Positions 1-12,530 of a DNA stretch of 64,000 bases are shown piece after piece. A program made the position numbers and the translations under genes. Where the stretch lies: assembly GCA_013397435.1 (NCBI GenBank), contig VZRG01001528.1:1-64000 (forward strand). The letters run 5' to 3'. Each line of letters begins with the position of its first letter. Position 1 is the stretch's first letter. The DNA is from Erythrocercus mccallii (taxonomy: Eukaryota; Chordata; Aves; Passeriformes; Dicruridae). The notes under the pieces were generated by a model. That model did no database searches. It had not been told where the DNA came from and saw nothing but the letters and a program-made list of their open reading frames with translations.

Positions 1-1133
1 GTCAGATTCCCCCGGTCTTTCTCCTTGCAAAAGCTCACTGCAGGGTGGAATAAGCATAGGCAGACAAAGGTGGAGAGGAGGAGCATGTGCCTGGGGAGTC
101 AAGGAGAGAGAAGGGACTGCAAGGGCCATGATATAAATTTGCCTTGCCATAATGCCCTGCTGTAGGAGCAGTTCAGAGCCCTTGTGGCTTGCTTGTAGTG
201 CAAATGGATCAATTCTTGCAAGCTTACTGCAGCAACCTTGGGTCAGGAAATTCCCTTGGTGTAAACAGATTAGTCTGTTTGTGGTGAAGATTGACTTAAT
301 TCAGTGTGGGTCATTCTTAAATGTGGGATTTAAAACTTATTTCTTGCAGGCTTTTTAAAGATTAGACAGTGTTTAATTGCATCTTGGCAGAGACAGCAAG
401 TCTAATACATTGAGAAACATATGTCTTGGACAGGTTGATGCTTCCTTTCAGGATCGCTGTCTTTGAAGTAGTAGCAGATGGAAGTCCCTCCACCTTTTCT
501 AGGCACTGACTAACTTTGAGAAGAGCAGATAAACTGGCAGCAGAGAAAAGCAATTCTTAAAAATCATTTACAGAGATCTGCACGGCTTTAACTTTATTTA
601 TTTAAGCTTTCAGAGTGAGAAGCCTGGCTTTGGATTTATTGAAAACTTCTGAAGCTCAGTTGGAGAACCAAATATGATCAGGTCCTTGTTATGAGATTTC
701 CACTTTTCTGGCTGGCTTTTCTTAGCAACATCCAAATTAGCGAATAAATAAAACCCTTGAGTCTGCTGATGACAAGAAAAAATCTGCAATTCAGACCAAA
801 ACATTTTGATCGTGAACTTGGCAGTGCTAACCTTGAAGAGCTGAAATGCAGGCCATCAATCTGATATTTCAGTACTGGAAAGAGTTGCTTTGAAAAGGTC
901 ATTTTGTTGCTGTCCCATCAGTTTTACTCAGTATATTTTACCCTTCAATGAGACTAAATTTTATTTTTTGGCTTTGGGATAAGAAAAGGTGAGGTCTTCA
1001 ACTGGGGGAAGAGGTGATGTTTGTGTCTAGGAAAAAGATGCTGAAAGATGCTCTCTGTGCTGAATTGTCTGTTGAGCTCCTATAGCCTTGGTCTTTTAAT
1101 CAGAACATTTTCAAAGTCTTTGGGATTGTCAAA

Positions 1134-1250
1134 GTGTGTGGGGTTTTGTTTGGTTGGTTTGATTTTGGTGTTTGTGGTTTGGGGGTTTTGTTGTTTTCTT
1201 TTGTTTTTTACTTTATTATTTCTGCTTTCTGAATTAATTTTGGTTTGTTA
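1134..1250 (+). repeat. G/T-rich low-complexity tract
   Basis: The plus strand consists almost entirely of G and T in words such as GGTTTG and TTTTGG over about 80 bases, then becomes T-rich. Tracts of the complementary composition occur at 15479-15585 and 23885-23935. It is low-complexity sequence with no recognised element family. Confidence 0.7.
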
Positions 1251-3464
1251 ATTAGGTGGCTGCCTGAGAATGTCTGACTGCAGCATGCCCATTTCTGTTT
1301 TAAAATGTACTATGTAAAATAGGCAATACAGAAGGAAGTTTCTGGATTTATGTGTTTGGGCTTCAGCTGTGTCTCCTGTTTGTTTTGTTGTAAATGGCAG
1401 TATTGAAAACTGTACTCACTGAAAAGTGAGTTTCACTTCTCAACAGTGGAATGAAATTGTCCTTATTCTTTGGAGAAGATATCTATGAGAAAAGTACACT
1501 GCAACACTTGCTATAATATATTGGGAGTGTTCACTAAGATTTATGTGAAAGCAAGTTTTTCATGATGATTCTGAATTGGAATACTGGTCTGCAAAATGTT
1601 GTGCACAATTCTAATTTCAAACAGAATTTTAGTGACCTAAATTAAAGCTACTACTGCAAGAAGGCTAAATGCCAAAGCAAACAATATTTAAGCTGATTTT
1701 TCTAATATACTGCATGGCAGTTACACTTGTGCAGTGTGTAATTGGTATGAAATGGTACTTTTGAAATGTAAACCTTGAGACAATTTCAAGACAGGCATTC
1801 AGTGTAAAATTCATTAGGTTCAATTTCACTTAACTGTAAATGTAAAACTATCACACATTTGAGTAACCTAAACATACAATTTGTTGAAACTTCCATTTTC
1901 TGTTTGTTCTGCAAGCTGGTGAATGCAGACAGGAATAGGATGTGGTTGGCAAAGCCATTCCATGTTGTCTGTACCTGGAGATCTTTGCAGCAGCAGAGGC
2001 TACCTCTGAAACATCCTCAGCCTCACCCTGCCCCAGTGCAGGTACCTGTTGAGAGAGGTGCTGTCAGCGTGGTGAGGGTCTGGGGGCCAGCAGAGCTGCT
2101 GCCTGTGTGGTCATTTACCCATTCCTCAGAGTACTGGTGCTCCCCTGAAGATCTTGAAGGAAAAGTGTTTCTGCATGGGAACTGTGCTGCAACTGTGATC
2201 CTATTGAGATCATGATGTTCAGTAATTACTGGATATAGCCTTACTGTTATTGTGGTCATCACCAGGAGAAATGTGTTTGCATTCCTGTAACTGCTCCTTA
2301 ACTCCAGCCTGGAGGGATCCCAGCAGCTTCTGATGCAGTGAGGAGCAGCCCTGCTCACCTGCAGATGCTCTCTGCATCTGCTTCCTCTCTGTTGGCTTTG
2401 TTCAGTTACATAATGCAGCCAACAAATTAACCAAAATTCAATTTGCTGAGCCGGTTTTCTGCTCTTTCATTGAAATATTCATTTAGGGAGTAAACAGATG
2501 CAAATATTGGAGGTAAATGTCGGGGAGGTGAGAATGCAGGAAGGTGGACTTATGTGATGGGGTGACAAACTACATCCTGACCAGCATTATTTCCTGAAGT
2601 TTTGAAAACCCAGCAAAGGTGTGGCCATACTTTAAAGTTCTCAAAAAACTGTACAAAACAACTGCCAGTGTCAGAATTTTCTGCCATATATTGTCACCTC
2701 CTGAATTTTGCCAGTTTGGTTGGTTTTGTAGCTGCACCCAAAATCAACTGTGCAAGATGATACGGCTTAAACAAAATAAATGAAAAATACTTCTCAAAAT
2801 ATTACTTCCACCACTGTCAGTTTCTCTGCTGTTTTTTGACAGATCCACCCTAAGATTATTATTGTGTGTTTGCGACAGCAGTGGAATTGGTGCAGATAAG
2901 GGAACCATAATCAGTAACTTGCTCTTTCCTTCTCGTACCATGATGTCTCTGTGTCTTCAGGATGAACTGTACTTAGATGAGTTTTTTGTGTGCTACAGAG
3001 TACGCTTCAGATGGAGCTAAATCAAAAGGGAAAAATAATCAGAGCATCATTCTGTGAGGAAAATTGAATTCTTGAAGTGTAAAATTTTCTAATGGCATCA
3101 CAGAACCTTCTCTGACGTGGCTACAGTCTTTGGACCCCAATAAAGGAAGTTAAAGAAATGATGGGTGAGGAATGGTGCATGTGTGGATTGCAGCTGGGCT
3201 GACCATCCTCCCATGGAAAGGTCAGGGAGAGGAAGAGACTCTCACTAACTGTTTTTAGTGGCAAGTTGTGGTCTTTTTTCATTTGGAATTCTGGAATACA
3301 GCAGTAGACCTAGCAAAGATAGATGAGTGAGTGAATGGCAGCAAACAGGTCAAAGGCAAATGATGACGCACTAAAAGGAAAGTATGGCATATGAGAGGAT
3401 GTGTCTTAAAGGAGGGGAAGATTGCCTAAAAATAAATATATGTAAATAAAAATATATATGCGTA

Positions 3465-3490
3465 TGTGTATATGTATATACATATACACA
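3465..3490. repeat. 26-bp perfect palindrome in an AT/TG-rich patch
   Basis: From 3465 to 3490 the sequence equals its own reverse complement with no mismatch and no spacer (TGTGTATATGTAT and its complement). It sits in a TA/TG-rich patch (3430-3495) of microsatellite type. Such sequences can extrude cruciforms and are prone to length change. No protein-binding role is implied. Confidence 0.9.
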
Positions 3491-5304
3491 CATTTCTTCT
3501 TTGAAAACTGTAGCGTATTGTGATAGGAACTTTCTACAGAAAATATTTGACCTCTCTGTCTTTTCCCTGTGCTGGAGAAACCCTGGATGTTTTGTTTCAG
3601 GTCACATTTATTATCTGTGGTCTCTGGAGATAATGTGTTACTTTTAAATGCTATGTGTGTTTTATTCCTCATGTCTGGATCCCTGGACCACGTTTTCATT
3701 GCAGATTCTTTCCTTGCTGAACTAGTCCATTGTATCATGGGAATCCTTAAGCAACAAGGGCGGATTAGGTGAAAGCAGATGTCAAAATATTTAAATTTCT
3801 CATGGGATAGAAACTCCCCATCCCACACAGACAGCATGTATAATATATTGTTGGCATAGTCTCCCACGCAGTTCCTTTGTACCTCTTCCTCTTCATTGAG
3901 TTCTTAGTGACCAGAGACTGGTGTTCAGAAAACACTGTAATGCAGAACAGCCTGAAACAGGCACGGAGTCTGACTGGGGGATGTCCTGTACAGGGCTGAG
4001 TTGGGCTCGATCCTTGTGTGTCACTTCCAGCTCAGTACGTTGTGTGATTTGGTGATACTTGTGTGCAGCGTGGATGTCTGGTGGGAGGGGCAGTTGCTCC
4101 CCAAATCTGCAATTACTCCTGGTGTCCTGCACACAGTTGGAATTTACTGAAACAAATTTTCTGTATTTTGTTCATTTCTATTGTATCCTCTTTGCGGGAG
4201 TTGGAAGCATTTAGTCTTTCTGTGTACCTTATCCCCCAAGATAATGTGGTGAAAAGCACAGAGCACACTCAGTTATTCATGGGATGATAAAATTGATATG
4301 AGATCAGGCGGTTAATTGACAAGCAGTAAACGCAGGCTTTTTTAATTCTGGAATGCTTGAGTGCCTGGTTCCTTTTATAATGTTAATGCGGTGCATGTGA
4401 CATAAGAGGAGACTTTTGTGTTTGTGCATGATCACTTAGGCTTGTCTGGAGTGATGGAAATTCCTTACGGTGGCACCAAGCAGCTTCCCTGTGAGCCTGG
4501 AGTCTTTGACATTAGCGCCTTGGCAAAGTGTCCGCTGTCACTTGCACTGCCTCAAGCGCCTTGACGCTGCTCGGGGAGCTGTGGTGAGGGGCACAGAGGA
4601 GCTAGCCGTGCTCCTGGGAATGCCTGCATTCCAGATAGCCGCAAAACTGGGGCTGGCACCCCCGACAATGTGTGTAAAGATGCCCACTGTGCAGTGCCTG
4701 GCCAGTAGGCACACAGGTATGTGTGACACGGGAATGTTTCCTTGTACAATAGCCACAGACTAATGGGATGTGGCTGGGAAGCACAGGGAGTGTGTGGGTA
4801 GGTTGTGGGGGTGGTGTTTTGACCACTGGTCCAGACTGTGGTGTGTCTTATGCTTTCCTAAAGTAGCATAAATTTTTGTTTTCTGGTTTATTATGTTAGC
4901 AAAGGATCACATATATGGTGCACGTGTGGGTGTTCTGTCGTAAAATCATAATAAAAAAATACAACGGCAAAATCAAAAGTCCTGTATGTTCTGTTAATGC
5001 AGTTTTCAAATTCCCAAGTTAGAATGTCAAATTTAATTATTTTTCAGCTTAGGGAAGTTTTCTTGTTTAAAAAAGAAGAGGAAAAAAAGGTGAAGTCCCA
5101 AAAGGTAATATTGCCTTTAAGTGTTGATATGGAAAAAAATTATGGAATGCGCTGCAGTCAGCGAATCCATTTTGATCTGGTTTGAATGCTCCTCACCTGA
5201 CCAAAAGCACATAACGTGTGTGTGTATTACTATTGATCCTAATTTCCGGGCAGTGCCACTTAATGGCTTTTGCTCTTTTGGAGACAGGCCTGGGCTGCCT
5301 TTCC

Positions 5305-5405
5305 CGGCCGTGCCAGTGTTGTCCGTCCCTGAAACGTCCTCCAGCGCCGCAGTCACCGCTCCTCCCCGGAGCGCCGCGCCACTGGCGTTGGCATTGCTCA
5401 CCGCG
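5305..5405. promoter_or_regulatory. CpG-dense islet inside the intron
   Basis: Fourteen CpG dinucleotides fall within 101 bases, while the flanking kilobases are nearly CpG-free. The core reads around CCAGCGCCGCAG and CCGGAGCGCCGCGCC. It is too short for a classical CpG island but could be the core of an unmethylated regulatory element or alternative promoter. I see no TATA box or first exon joined to it. Open frames on both strands across it reflect the GC-rich composition. Confidence 0.4.
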
Positions 5406-5689
5406 CTTGGTTTCTTCCCTGACACAGCTCCTTAATGAAACACCTGATGAGTCAGTGTTAACTAATCTCACTTGGGTGTGTGGCTGTCACCTCCCTGGAG
5501 AAGCCCTCCGTGTGTCTTGAGAGTGCCTTGAACCAAAGAGAGATGGTTTGCATTCAGCTGCAGCTTCTTTCTCCATGTAATTTTAGAATTCGGTACCTGT
5601 AGGGATGGCAAATTGGAAGTGAAACTGGCACAAGTAGAAGGAAACGTATGTGTCTCTTGCTCCCTCAGGCAGCACTTTTACATAAGAGG

Positions 5690-6060
5690 GACACTTTAGA
5701 GATGCATATTGAAATTGATTTCATCTTTCTGCCCCATTAAACAAGCAATTGGTTTTCAACAGCAGCTCGCAGATGAATCTGAGGCAAAGCAGGATGATTA
5801 ACTGGAGGACAGCCAGCTTGGCCATTGTTTGTCCTCTCCTGTTTAATGCTCGGTGTGTAGTGATATACACATTAGAGACTACAAACTCCTCCCTTCAAGG
5901 GACAATACAGTAAATTAATCTGTTGAGAAATTGCTGAGATTCCAGCCTCCCTACCAACTTTTTAATTTAACCACGTTAAATACTGCTAGCTGGAGTTGCT
6001 CAACTCAATGACTCACAGCCAAACACTGTAAAACATTATTTTTGCTTTTTTGCATTTCCC
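5690..6060. promoter_or_regulatory. Possible conserved non-coding (enhancer-like) block
   Basis: A stretch with non-repetitive, motif-rich AT-leaning sequence: ATTAA/TTAAT homeodomain-type cores (near 5738, 5796, 5914 and 5965), a SOX-type CCATTGTTT at 5822-5830, and a perfect AP-1 site TGACTCA at 6009-6015. It lies about 300 bases downstream of the CpG islet. Calling it conserved is inference from appearance; only a cross-species alignment can establish it. Confidence 0.25.
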
Positions 6061-6732
6061 GTCTATGAATGGGTGATTTGGAGTTCAGTTGGGTTGAATA
6101 CACTGAGGTGAAACTTAATTCCTGTCAGCTGATACCAACTATTCTTCATTCAAACACAGAATACACTCTGCTTTCACTCACAAAACTGGGTGATCTTTGC
6201 GTGTACATATCAACAACCCCAAAACTGCAATGTCTTGAGGGCACATGTGCCCATCCCTATTCTGAGTATCTGTTGCGGGTGTTCCAGTGACTAACCTGAC
6301 TTTAGAAAGGCAAGGATAAGGAGTGTCTCTTTGAACTCCAACAGGCCTAATCTCTTACATCCCAGTATTTGCCGTCCCAATTATTTTAAAGGAAAAATAG
6401 ATGTACTTAAAAGCCCTTAATCATTGTCATGATCCCTCTTTTGGTTTGTTGGTCAGGGAAGCAAACATACTCTATTCTTATGGGTGTTGACAGGAGAGAA
6501 GACAGAAAGATGGAGGAAAATGCTACTGCTGTGTACACTGTGCCCCTTAGCCGATTTAAACCACCATTTTCATCAATTTCCCTTTGTAAGAACAAATTAG
6601 AAAATATAACTGTTGCTATCTACAGGGAAAGGGGAGTGAATCTATAAATTGAAGTTCAAGGTTATTGGAGCTCTTATCTGTCATAATATAGATATATGTC
6701 TCTGAGCTGCTGAATATTTTTATTGCAGCTGG

Positions 6733-6745
6733 GTTAATAATTAAT
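6733..6745. promoter_or_regulatory. HNF1-like palindromic site
   Basis: GTTAATAATTAAT matches the HNF1 consensus (GTTAATNATTAAC) at 12 of 13 positions. HNF1 factors drive many SLC22 transporters in kidney and liver, which makes the site plausible. A single match in 64 kb of AT-rich sequence can also arise by chance. Confidence 0.3.
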
Positions 6746-9700
6746 CTACCCTTTGGAAGCTGCAGGCTTTTTGCCTAGGATTAATGCACTCTTAACATCC
6801 CCACGCCTACCACCTTGTCCTGAAAGCTAAGTGGTACCACAACAATCTGCTGCAGGGGGCTTGTTCCGTCTTTGGTCATGTGTTCGTATGTCTTCATAGA
6901 AAGCATTTTTAATCCCTCTCTGCTGCCAAGTTCAGACATAAAATCCATAAAACCTCCAGTGCTGTTCTGCAAATCTCTTCTACATTAGTTTGGAGGGCTG
7001 GTCCATTACCAACTAGCAATGGTAAATGGCAGGTTTCCCTGAACTAGGCTCTGAAAGAAAAGTGTCTGACTGAAAGGGCTGTTGCTCCAGCTTGCTGCCT
7101 ATGGGATAAACTCCTTCCCCCGTGTCAAAGACTGAGTCAGCTCAGGGCCTTTCCACGCTTTCCTGCAGGAGACCTCCCTTGGTGAGGTGTTACTCGGATC
7201 AGTCAACAGGCGCTGCAGTTCTTTGTGCCTGTGTGCTTTGTGTTTTTCCTGTCCTGTCTTGTTGGTATAGAAAAGTGCTGAATTAGTATATAATGTCTGC
7301 CACAGTGAAAGTGGGGTGAAGCAGGATGCTCAGCTGCTCCCATTTGCTTGTGAAGATCCCATTAGGTTTCCTGATGGCGTTCTCTGAAATTAGGAGCTCT
7401 TGCTTTCATTAGGTGGGAGAATCAATACTGTGTGCCATGCTCTGCCCTCTTTGCCCTTCTGATTTCTGTTAAATGTAAGTGATGCCTGCCATGGATTGCA
7501 TGTTGTGCATGCTCCAGTGTGTTATTCAGGAGGAAGACTCTCTCCATCTGTATGTTGAGCATCATGCTAGGCAAGATGAGATGAAGGAAAACATCTTTTA
7601 TCCTTTAAGGTACTTTTGGTGTATTTGTGATCTCTGTGATAAAGGGGAGAAGTGACACTGGGATGTGGGATAACAGAAGTGTGGAGAGCGGCAGAGGCAA
7701 CACCCTCAGGGGTCTCAAGGTAGCTTTTATGCTTCTAAGAAGGAAGTGTTTCATTGAAGGCAATTGCTTTGGGACAGCCAGTTATGCAAGCCATCCCAAC
7801 TATGAATGGAGGGATGCCTCTGTGGGAGAGTGGGTGAAGCGGAAGGAATGAAAATAGCTGCTGTAGCTGCCTGTGCACTGGGGAGAGGGAAAGACAAGTC
7901 AACTTAGGATAGAAACAAATAATAACAGAATTCTGACTCAATCATGTATTTCTGAAACACAAGGACTGGAAAGAGAGATGAAAACATTGGAGTCCTGATT
8001 TCTAACAAGATTTGTTTCCAGCTAGTACAAGGAGTGACTTAGTGGCCAATATAAGCCTTTCGAATAGATCCCTTCCTCATTGTGTTTGCGCTTGATTTTT
8101 TTATATACGCAGAGCTTGAGTTCTGGAGGTTTCTTCAGCACCTCCAATTGCATCTGAGCAGAATCTTCCTAGGTGGGTGGTGGTTTATTTTCTTATTTGT
8201 AGCAGCAGTCCATGCAGTTAAGAGAACATGATGTTTACCTTCATGGCTGAAGCTTTGGTTTTAACCCAGGTTTCCAGAGGCAAAAAGTTATGTTTTTCTG
8301 CCTCATTGAACTGTTTTTAATTCAGTTAGGGCATTCTTCAGTCTCCAGACGATGTACAGGTTAGAATAGAACAGCACGGTTGTACTGCCCAGCCTCACTG
8401 GTGGGCAATTTTTCAGCTAAACCAGGCCTGTGCTGCTTTGTTCCCTGTGGAGCTCTGTAACTGCACACACAAGGAGCACGGGCTACAGTTGATGGCTGGC
8501 AGAAACACTGGTACTATTTTTCAATCTAGAGTGCTTCTCTCCTCATTTCTGTCAGTCTGCAGCAGAATATCCACCACTAGTGCAAGGGTACCCCATCAGA
8601 ACAAAGTAATCACCATTCCCATGGCAATCATAGAAGTACAATATCCTTAATTTTATTTTAACTGTGGTTGAACACACAAATTTCTAGATATGCAATGTTA
8701 TACAATTTAGCTTGGTCGGCTGCTGTAGCAGTGACACTTTAAGCCATCAGAAATAATGCTTTTTTCTTGTAAGGCCATATGGAGTTTACATTATAAACAG
8801 TGCTTACTAATTTTTTTTTCTGAAATTTAGCTTTCCTGAAGGAGTAGTTGTATTAAATCAGACCAAAGCCCTAATAGCTCACAGTTTAGTTGTGTTGATG
8901 ATGTGAGTTGGTTAGCACAGGCTCAAGTACTCTTCCTTCCAGGAGTTAAAGAGGACGACTTTGTGGCTGGGTTAGACACAACTTCTCTTAGGGAGCCAGT
9001 TCTGTGTACAGCATTCACAGAGTCTCAAGAGGTTTGTTTTGAAACAACAAACTCGTTGGTTTTTTTTTAATACTGCCCTGGCTGTAGCCCATCTGCATTG
9101 TAGGGGTAGTAAGGTGTCCCCTCTGCCTTCCCTTCACATTAGACACTTTATCCATTCTGCCTGTTTACTCCACGTGCACCACACAACTTATTATTGCCTG
9201 TAATTACTATTGAGCTGTTCTCAGCTTATAGCTATTTGTTTGTTTTGGAAACTGGCCAGTATTTTCCATGGGATTACTTCTCTTTGTTACAGTTGTTATA
9301 GTCAGGATGGTTTAGGCAAAGCAACGCAAGGGTTGGTTTTGGGGCACCAAAGGCTAATTCAGGTCTCAGAAACCTTGGTTTGCAGCCCAGAAGTGCACAC
9401 TGCCCCATCCATGGCAGATAGTAAGTGCTATCTCTTGCACATATGCCACTAATCTTTAGTCTTCCTTGAAAACTTGAGGGTTTTACTTGCAGGGATCAGT
9501 GCTGGTTTGTGATTACAGAGCATGTTGCAGGAGGTGATCGTGCTAATTTTTGGTTAACTGACAGCAGAACAGAGTAAAGCAAATTTTTGCCTGGTGGAAG
9601 GGAAAAGCTAGCATTGAAGGATTACCTTCAGTGGTCTGGAAATGCCTCATTTATAGACATGGGACAACCTTTTCTCAGAGTGTGGGCAGACGTAATTAAG

Positions 9701-11856
9701 CAGTTCTCCCCTGGACAATGTTTATTTCTCAGGTCACTGCAGTGGTTGTTTCAGTCAGGTTTCTCACTTGTATTGAAACTGTCCTAGAGTGCCATGAGTG
9801 CAGGTGTCCCTAGGCATTGTCCCTAGGCAATGACTACATTTATTTGAAGCCAAAGGAGGCCGAGAAGCTGAGTTGATTTAACATGGGTTTCACCCATGAG
9901 GTTTCTGCTGCTTTTATTTTTTTTCCCCATAGCAAAAGCTGGTAAAGTATAGAAAGAAGTCTCCGTGACCTCATAATTGAATAAAATGAGACTGCTAATT
10001 ATGTCTGGGAGGATTTTTAGATTGTCGTCAATATTTCTTGTTGCCTTGAGGCCCACAGACTTTCCTTTTTAAGAAGAGAAGAATTCAGGGTGGATGTCAC
10101 TGCAGTCTATAGACTTTACTCGTTGTTTTCTTTATTTGTGTGTTTCTAATTGCATTTATTTGGGAAGGTTAATTGCTGGGTGAGGCTATCTGCCTTGGCA
10201 GTGAATGGTTCTGAGCAAAAAAAAAGGGTTATAATTTTATTATCCCACAAATGAGACTTACGGTTTTTGCCTTATTTGTGCTTCCCTTGCTCTCTGGACA
10301 GAGGCAGAAAGAGATGCTGCCCTTTGGGTGGTGCCTGCTTGATCCCTGCCCCTGGGAGAGGGGGAGATCTCTTAGGAGGAGTGCTACAGAGCCCATGGTA
10401 CCATCAAGAGCCTTCTTGCTGTGTTACAGCTTCTTTTTTTCAGCAACCCTGTTCAGGAATGCAGAGAGGGGAGGAAAGTGCCATGCTTTGTGGGTATTTA
10501 GCTCAAACCAAGCTGGGAGGAGGAGGAGGCAGCTCGATCCAGATTGCCTCTTGTTCACCCTCCTCTGGCTGCGTTCCTCTGCTTTTCTACCCCCTCATGC
10601 CTGTCCCTAACTTCCTGGCAGTCATATTCCGTGGCATGCTCTTTTCACCCCCTTTCAGGCCATGCAGCAGCAGCACAAGAGAGCCTTTGTTTAGTTGGAG
10701 TGCTGTATCTGAATGCTGTGAAAAGCATTGTGGCAGCTGCCTATGTGTTTGAGACTGTGCTTGGGGACGACCTGTGTGGCCAGCAGCCCCTCTGAGCTGA
10801 GCAGCAGATCTGCAGGGAGGCTTTAGGGGTACGGGAATGGTGCTGTAATCTGAACTGCATGGAAGCACACTGGCTGTCAGTGCCGTGGAAGTGTTTCTGC
10901 AGAGCAGCTTCTGTGTTGATGTCGCACCAAAGCGAGTCTAAGGATATCCATGAAATAGAAAAAAACCTTCTTTGATGTCTGACTACTGGTACAGAGGCCA
11001 GAGAGAGCTGTGGTGGCAGCTGCATCATCCACTTGCAGAAGGAATACCAGTTCTTGGGGCAATTCTCAGTTCTACCAGCAAGGTGTTTTCCTTCACTGCC
11101 CATCTCCTTGGCCATGCTGTGCCCTGCAGCCAGCCCGTGTCTGTATCATTGTGGCCCAGCATTCAGCACCAGAAGCCATCAGAAGAGCTGTCCTGAGGAG
11201 GCCACTGGCACTACAAGAAGCCCTATTTTGAGTCAGTGTGTTGATGCTGTGCTGCAAGTGCATCTTGTTCAAAGGCTGTACTAATTATAAATTGGTCTTG
11301 GGAGATGAGGATAAAAATATCTTTAGTCAGCCTGTCTCTGTAAACAATCTGTGATGCTATTTGGAAATGTGGTATAGTTTTCATGTTGCAGGGAATGTGT
11401 GTGCTGTGTGTGAAGGACTTCAGCAGCCACAGTGCAGAGCTTCCTTGTGGTCAGGCTGACAAATAAAGCAGGGAGGGAATTCTTTTGCATGCTAGAGACG
11501 GCCAAGTGGATATTCATGACATTCTTTTCCACACAATTAGGAGAGAAATTTGAGTTTACTTCAGGATTGTAGGAGGAAGAGTGTTTATTATACCAAGCAT
11601 GTTCTGTAATAGTACCTTCCTTTTTGTAAATAAAAAAAATGCCCTTGAAACACCTTCTCTTTCCTGGCCATATGAATTTGGGTGGAATCTCTCCTGTACA
11701 CTGCAGGAGAGGATTTGCTTCTGTGGTGCAAGAAATCAGCTGGTTCACTGCTAAAGCAAATGCTGATGTGTACTGTCATCTGCAAGGTAAGTTTCCCTAC
11801 TGGGAAGGGAATGCCAGAGGCAAGAGGAGGAGTTGGGTCCCAGCTGCCAGCGATAG

Positions 11857-11890
11857 ACACGCAGGGAGCACCCACACGCAGGGAGCAGAA
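11857..11890 (+). repeat. 17-bp tandem duplication
   Basis: The word ACACGCAGGGAGCA occurs at 11857 and again at 11874, giving two copies with a 17-bp period. It is a short local duplication with no recognised function. Confidence 0.85.
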
Positions 11891-12475
11891 ATTATGCTGG
11901 ATCTCCCTAACAGGACCTGTCTGCACAGCTGGAAGCTGCTGCAAAGTGTCGGCAAGAGGAAACCCCACAGTCTCCTTTGGCTGCCTCGGGGCTGATCCTG
12001 GCAGATCTGTCACTTGGCTCCTGGTGGATTTGAGTCCCCTGTGAACACCCCCGACCCAGGCAAACCTTCAAATGCATGCTGGGTGCTTGGGAAGATGAGT
12101 TAAGCAAGCATGCTTTTCAGGGAGGTAAAAGCACTTTGCCTTTCCTTTGTTCTTCAGCTCCACTGTGACTTAAACCAGGATGGTGCAATGTTTGCAGTTT
12201 CCTTAGGGTAATGCATCTTGCTGTAGGTCCTGGGCTGCCCTGTGTTCTGCATTCTGCTTTTTACAGAACGGGGAAAACACAGGGAGAGGAGGGAGGAACA
12301 GATACAGCCCCTTTTGGGTGTCTTCCAGTTCAATACTTTGGAACCACATCGACAGGCTTGAGGAAAAAATGCCTGAATGTGAAAGGGCTTGCCATCAGAA
12401 CTAAATTATTCATCAGAATATTAAAATAAGAGTGTGCAAAGATGTAAACTGAGCACACCCCAATGCAGGCTGCAA

Positions 12476-12530
12476 TGAGCTAAAATTACAGTTGTGGTCT
12501 TGGGAAAAGACCACACTCTCAATTAGCTCA
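12476..12530. other. Imperfect fold-back (miRNA-like or old inverted repeat)
   Basis: TGTGGTCTT at 12493-12501 and AAGACCACA at 12507-12515 are perfect 9-bp inverted copies around a 5-base loop. Further out, TGAGCTAA (12476-12483) pairs with TTAGCTCA (12523-12530), leaving an asymmetric internal loop. Weaker pairing may continue outward (CAGGC...TGC near 12466-12474 with GCAGCTGCCTG near 12537-12547). The whole is about 55-85 nt, the size of a pre-miRNA hairpin. The inner arms also form two inverted RUNX-type TGTGGT sites. I do not recognise the arms as a named miRNA. Confidence 0.4.
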
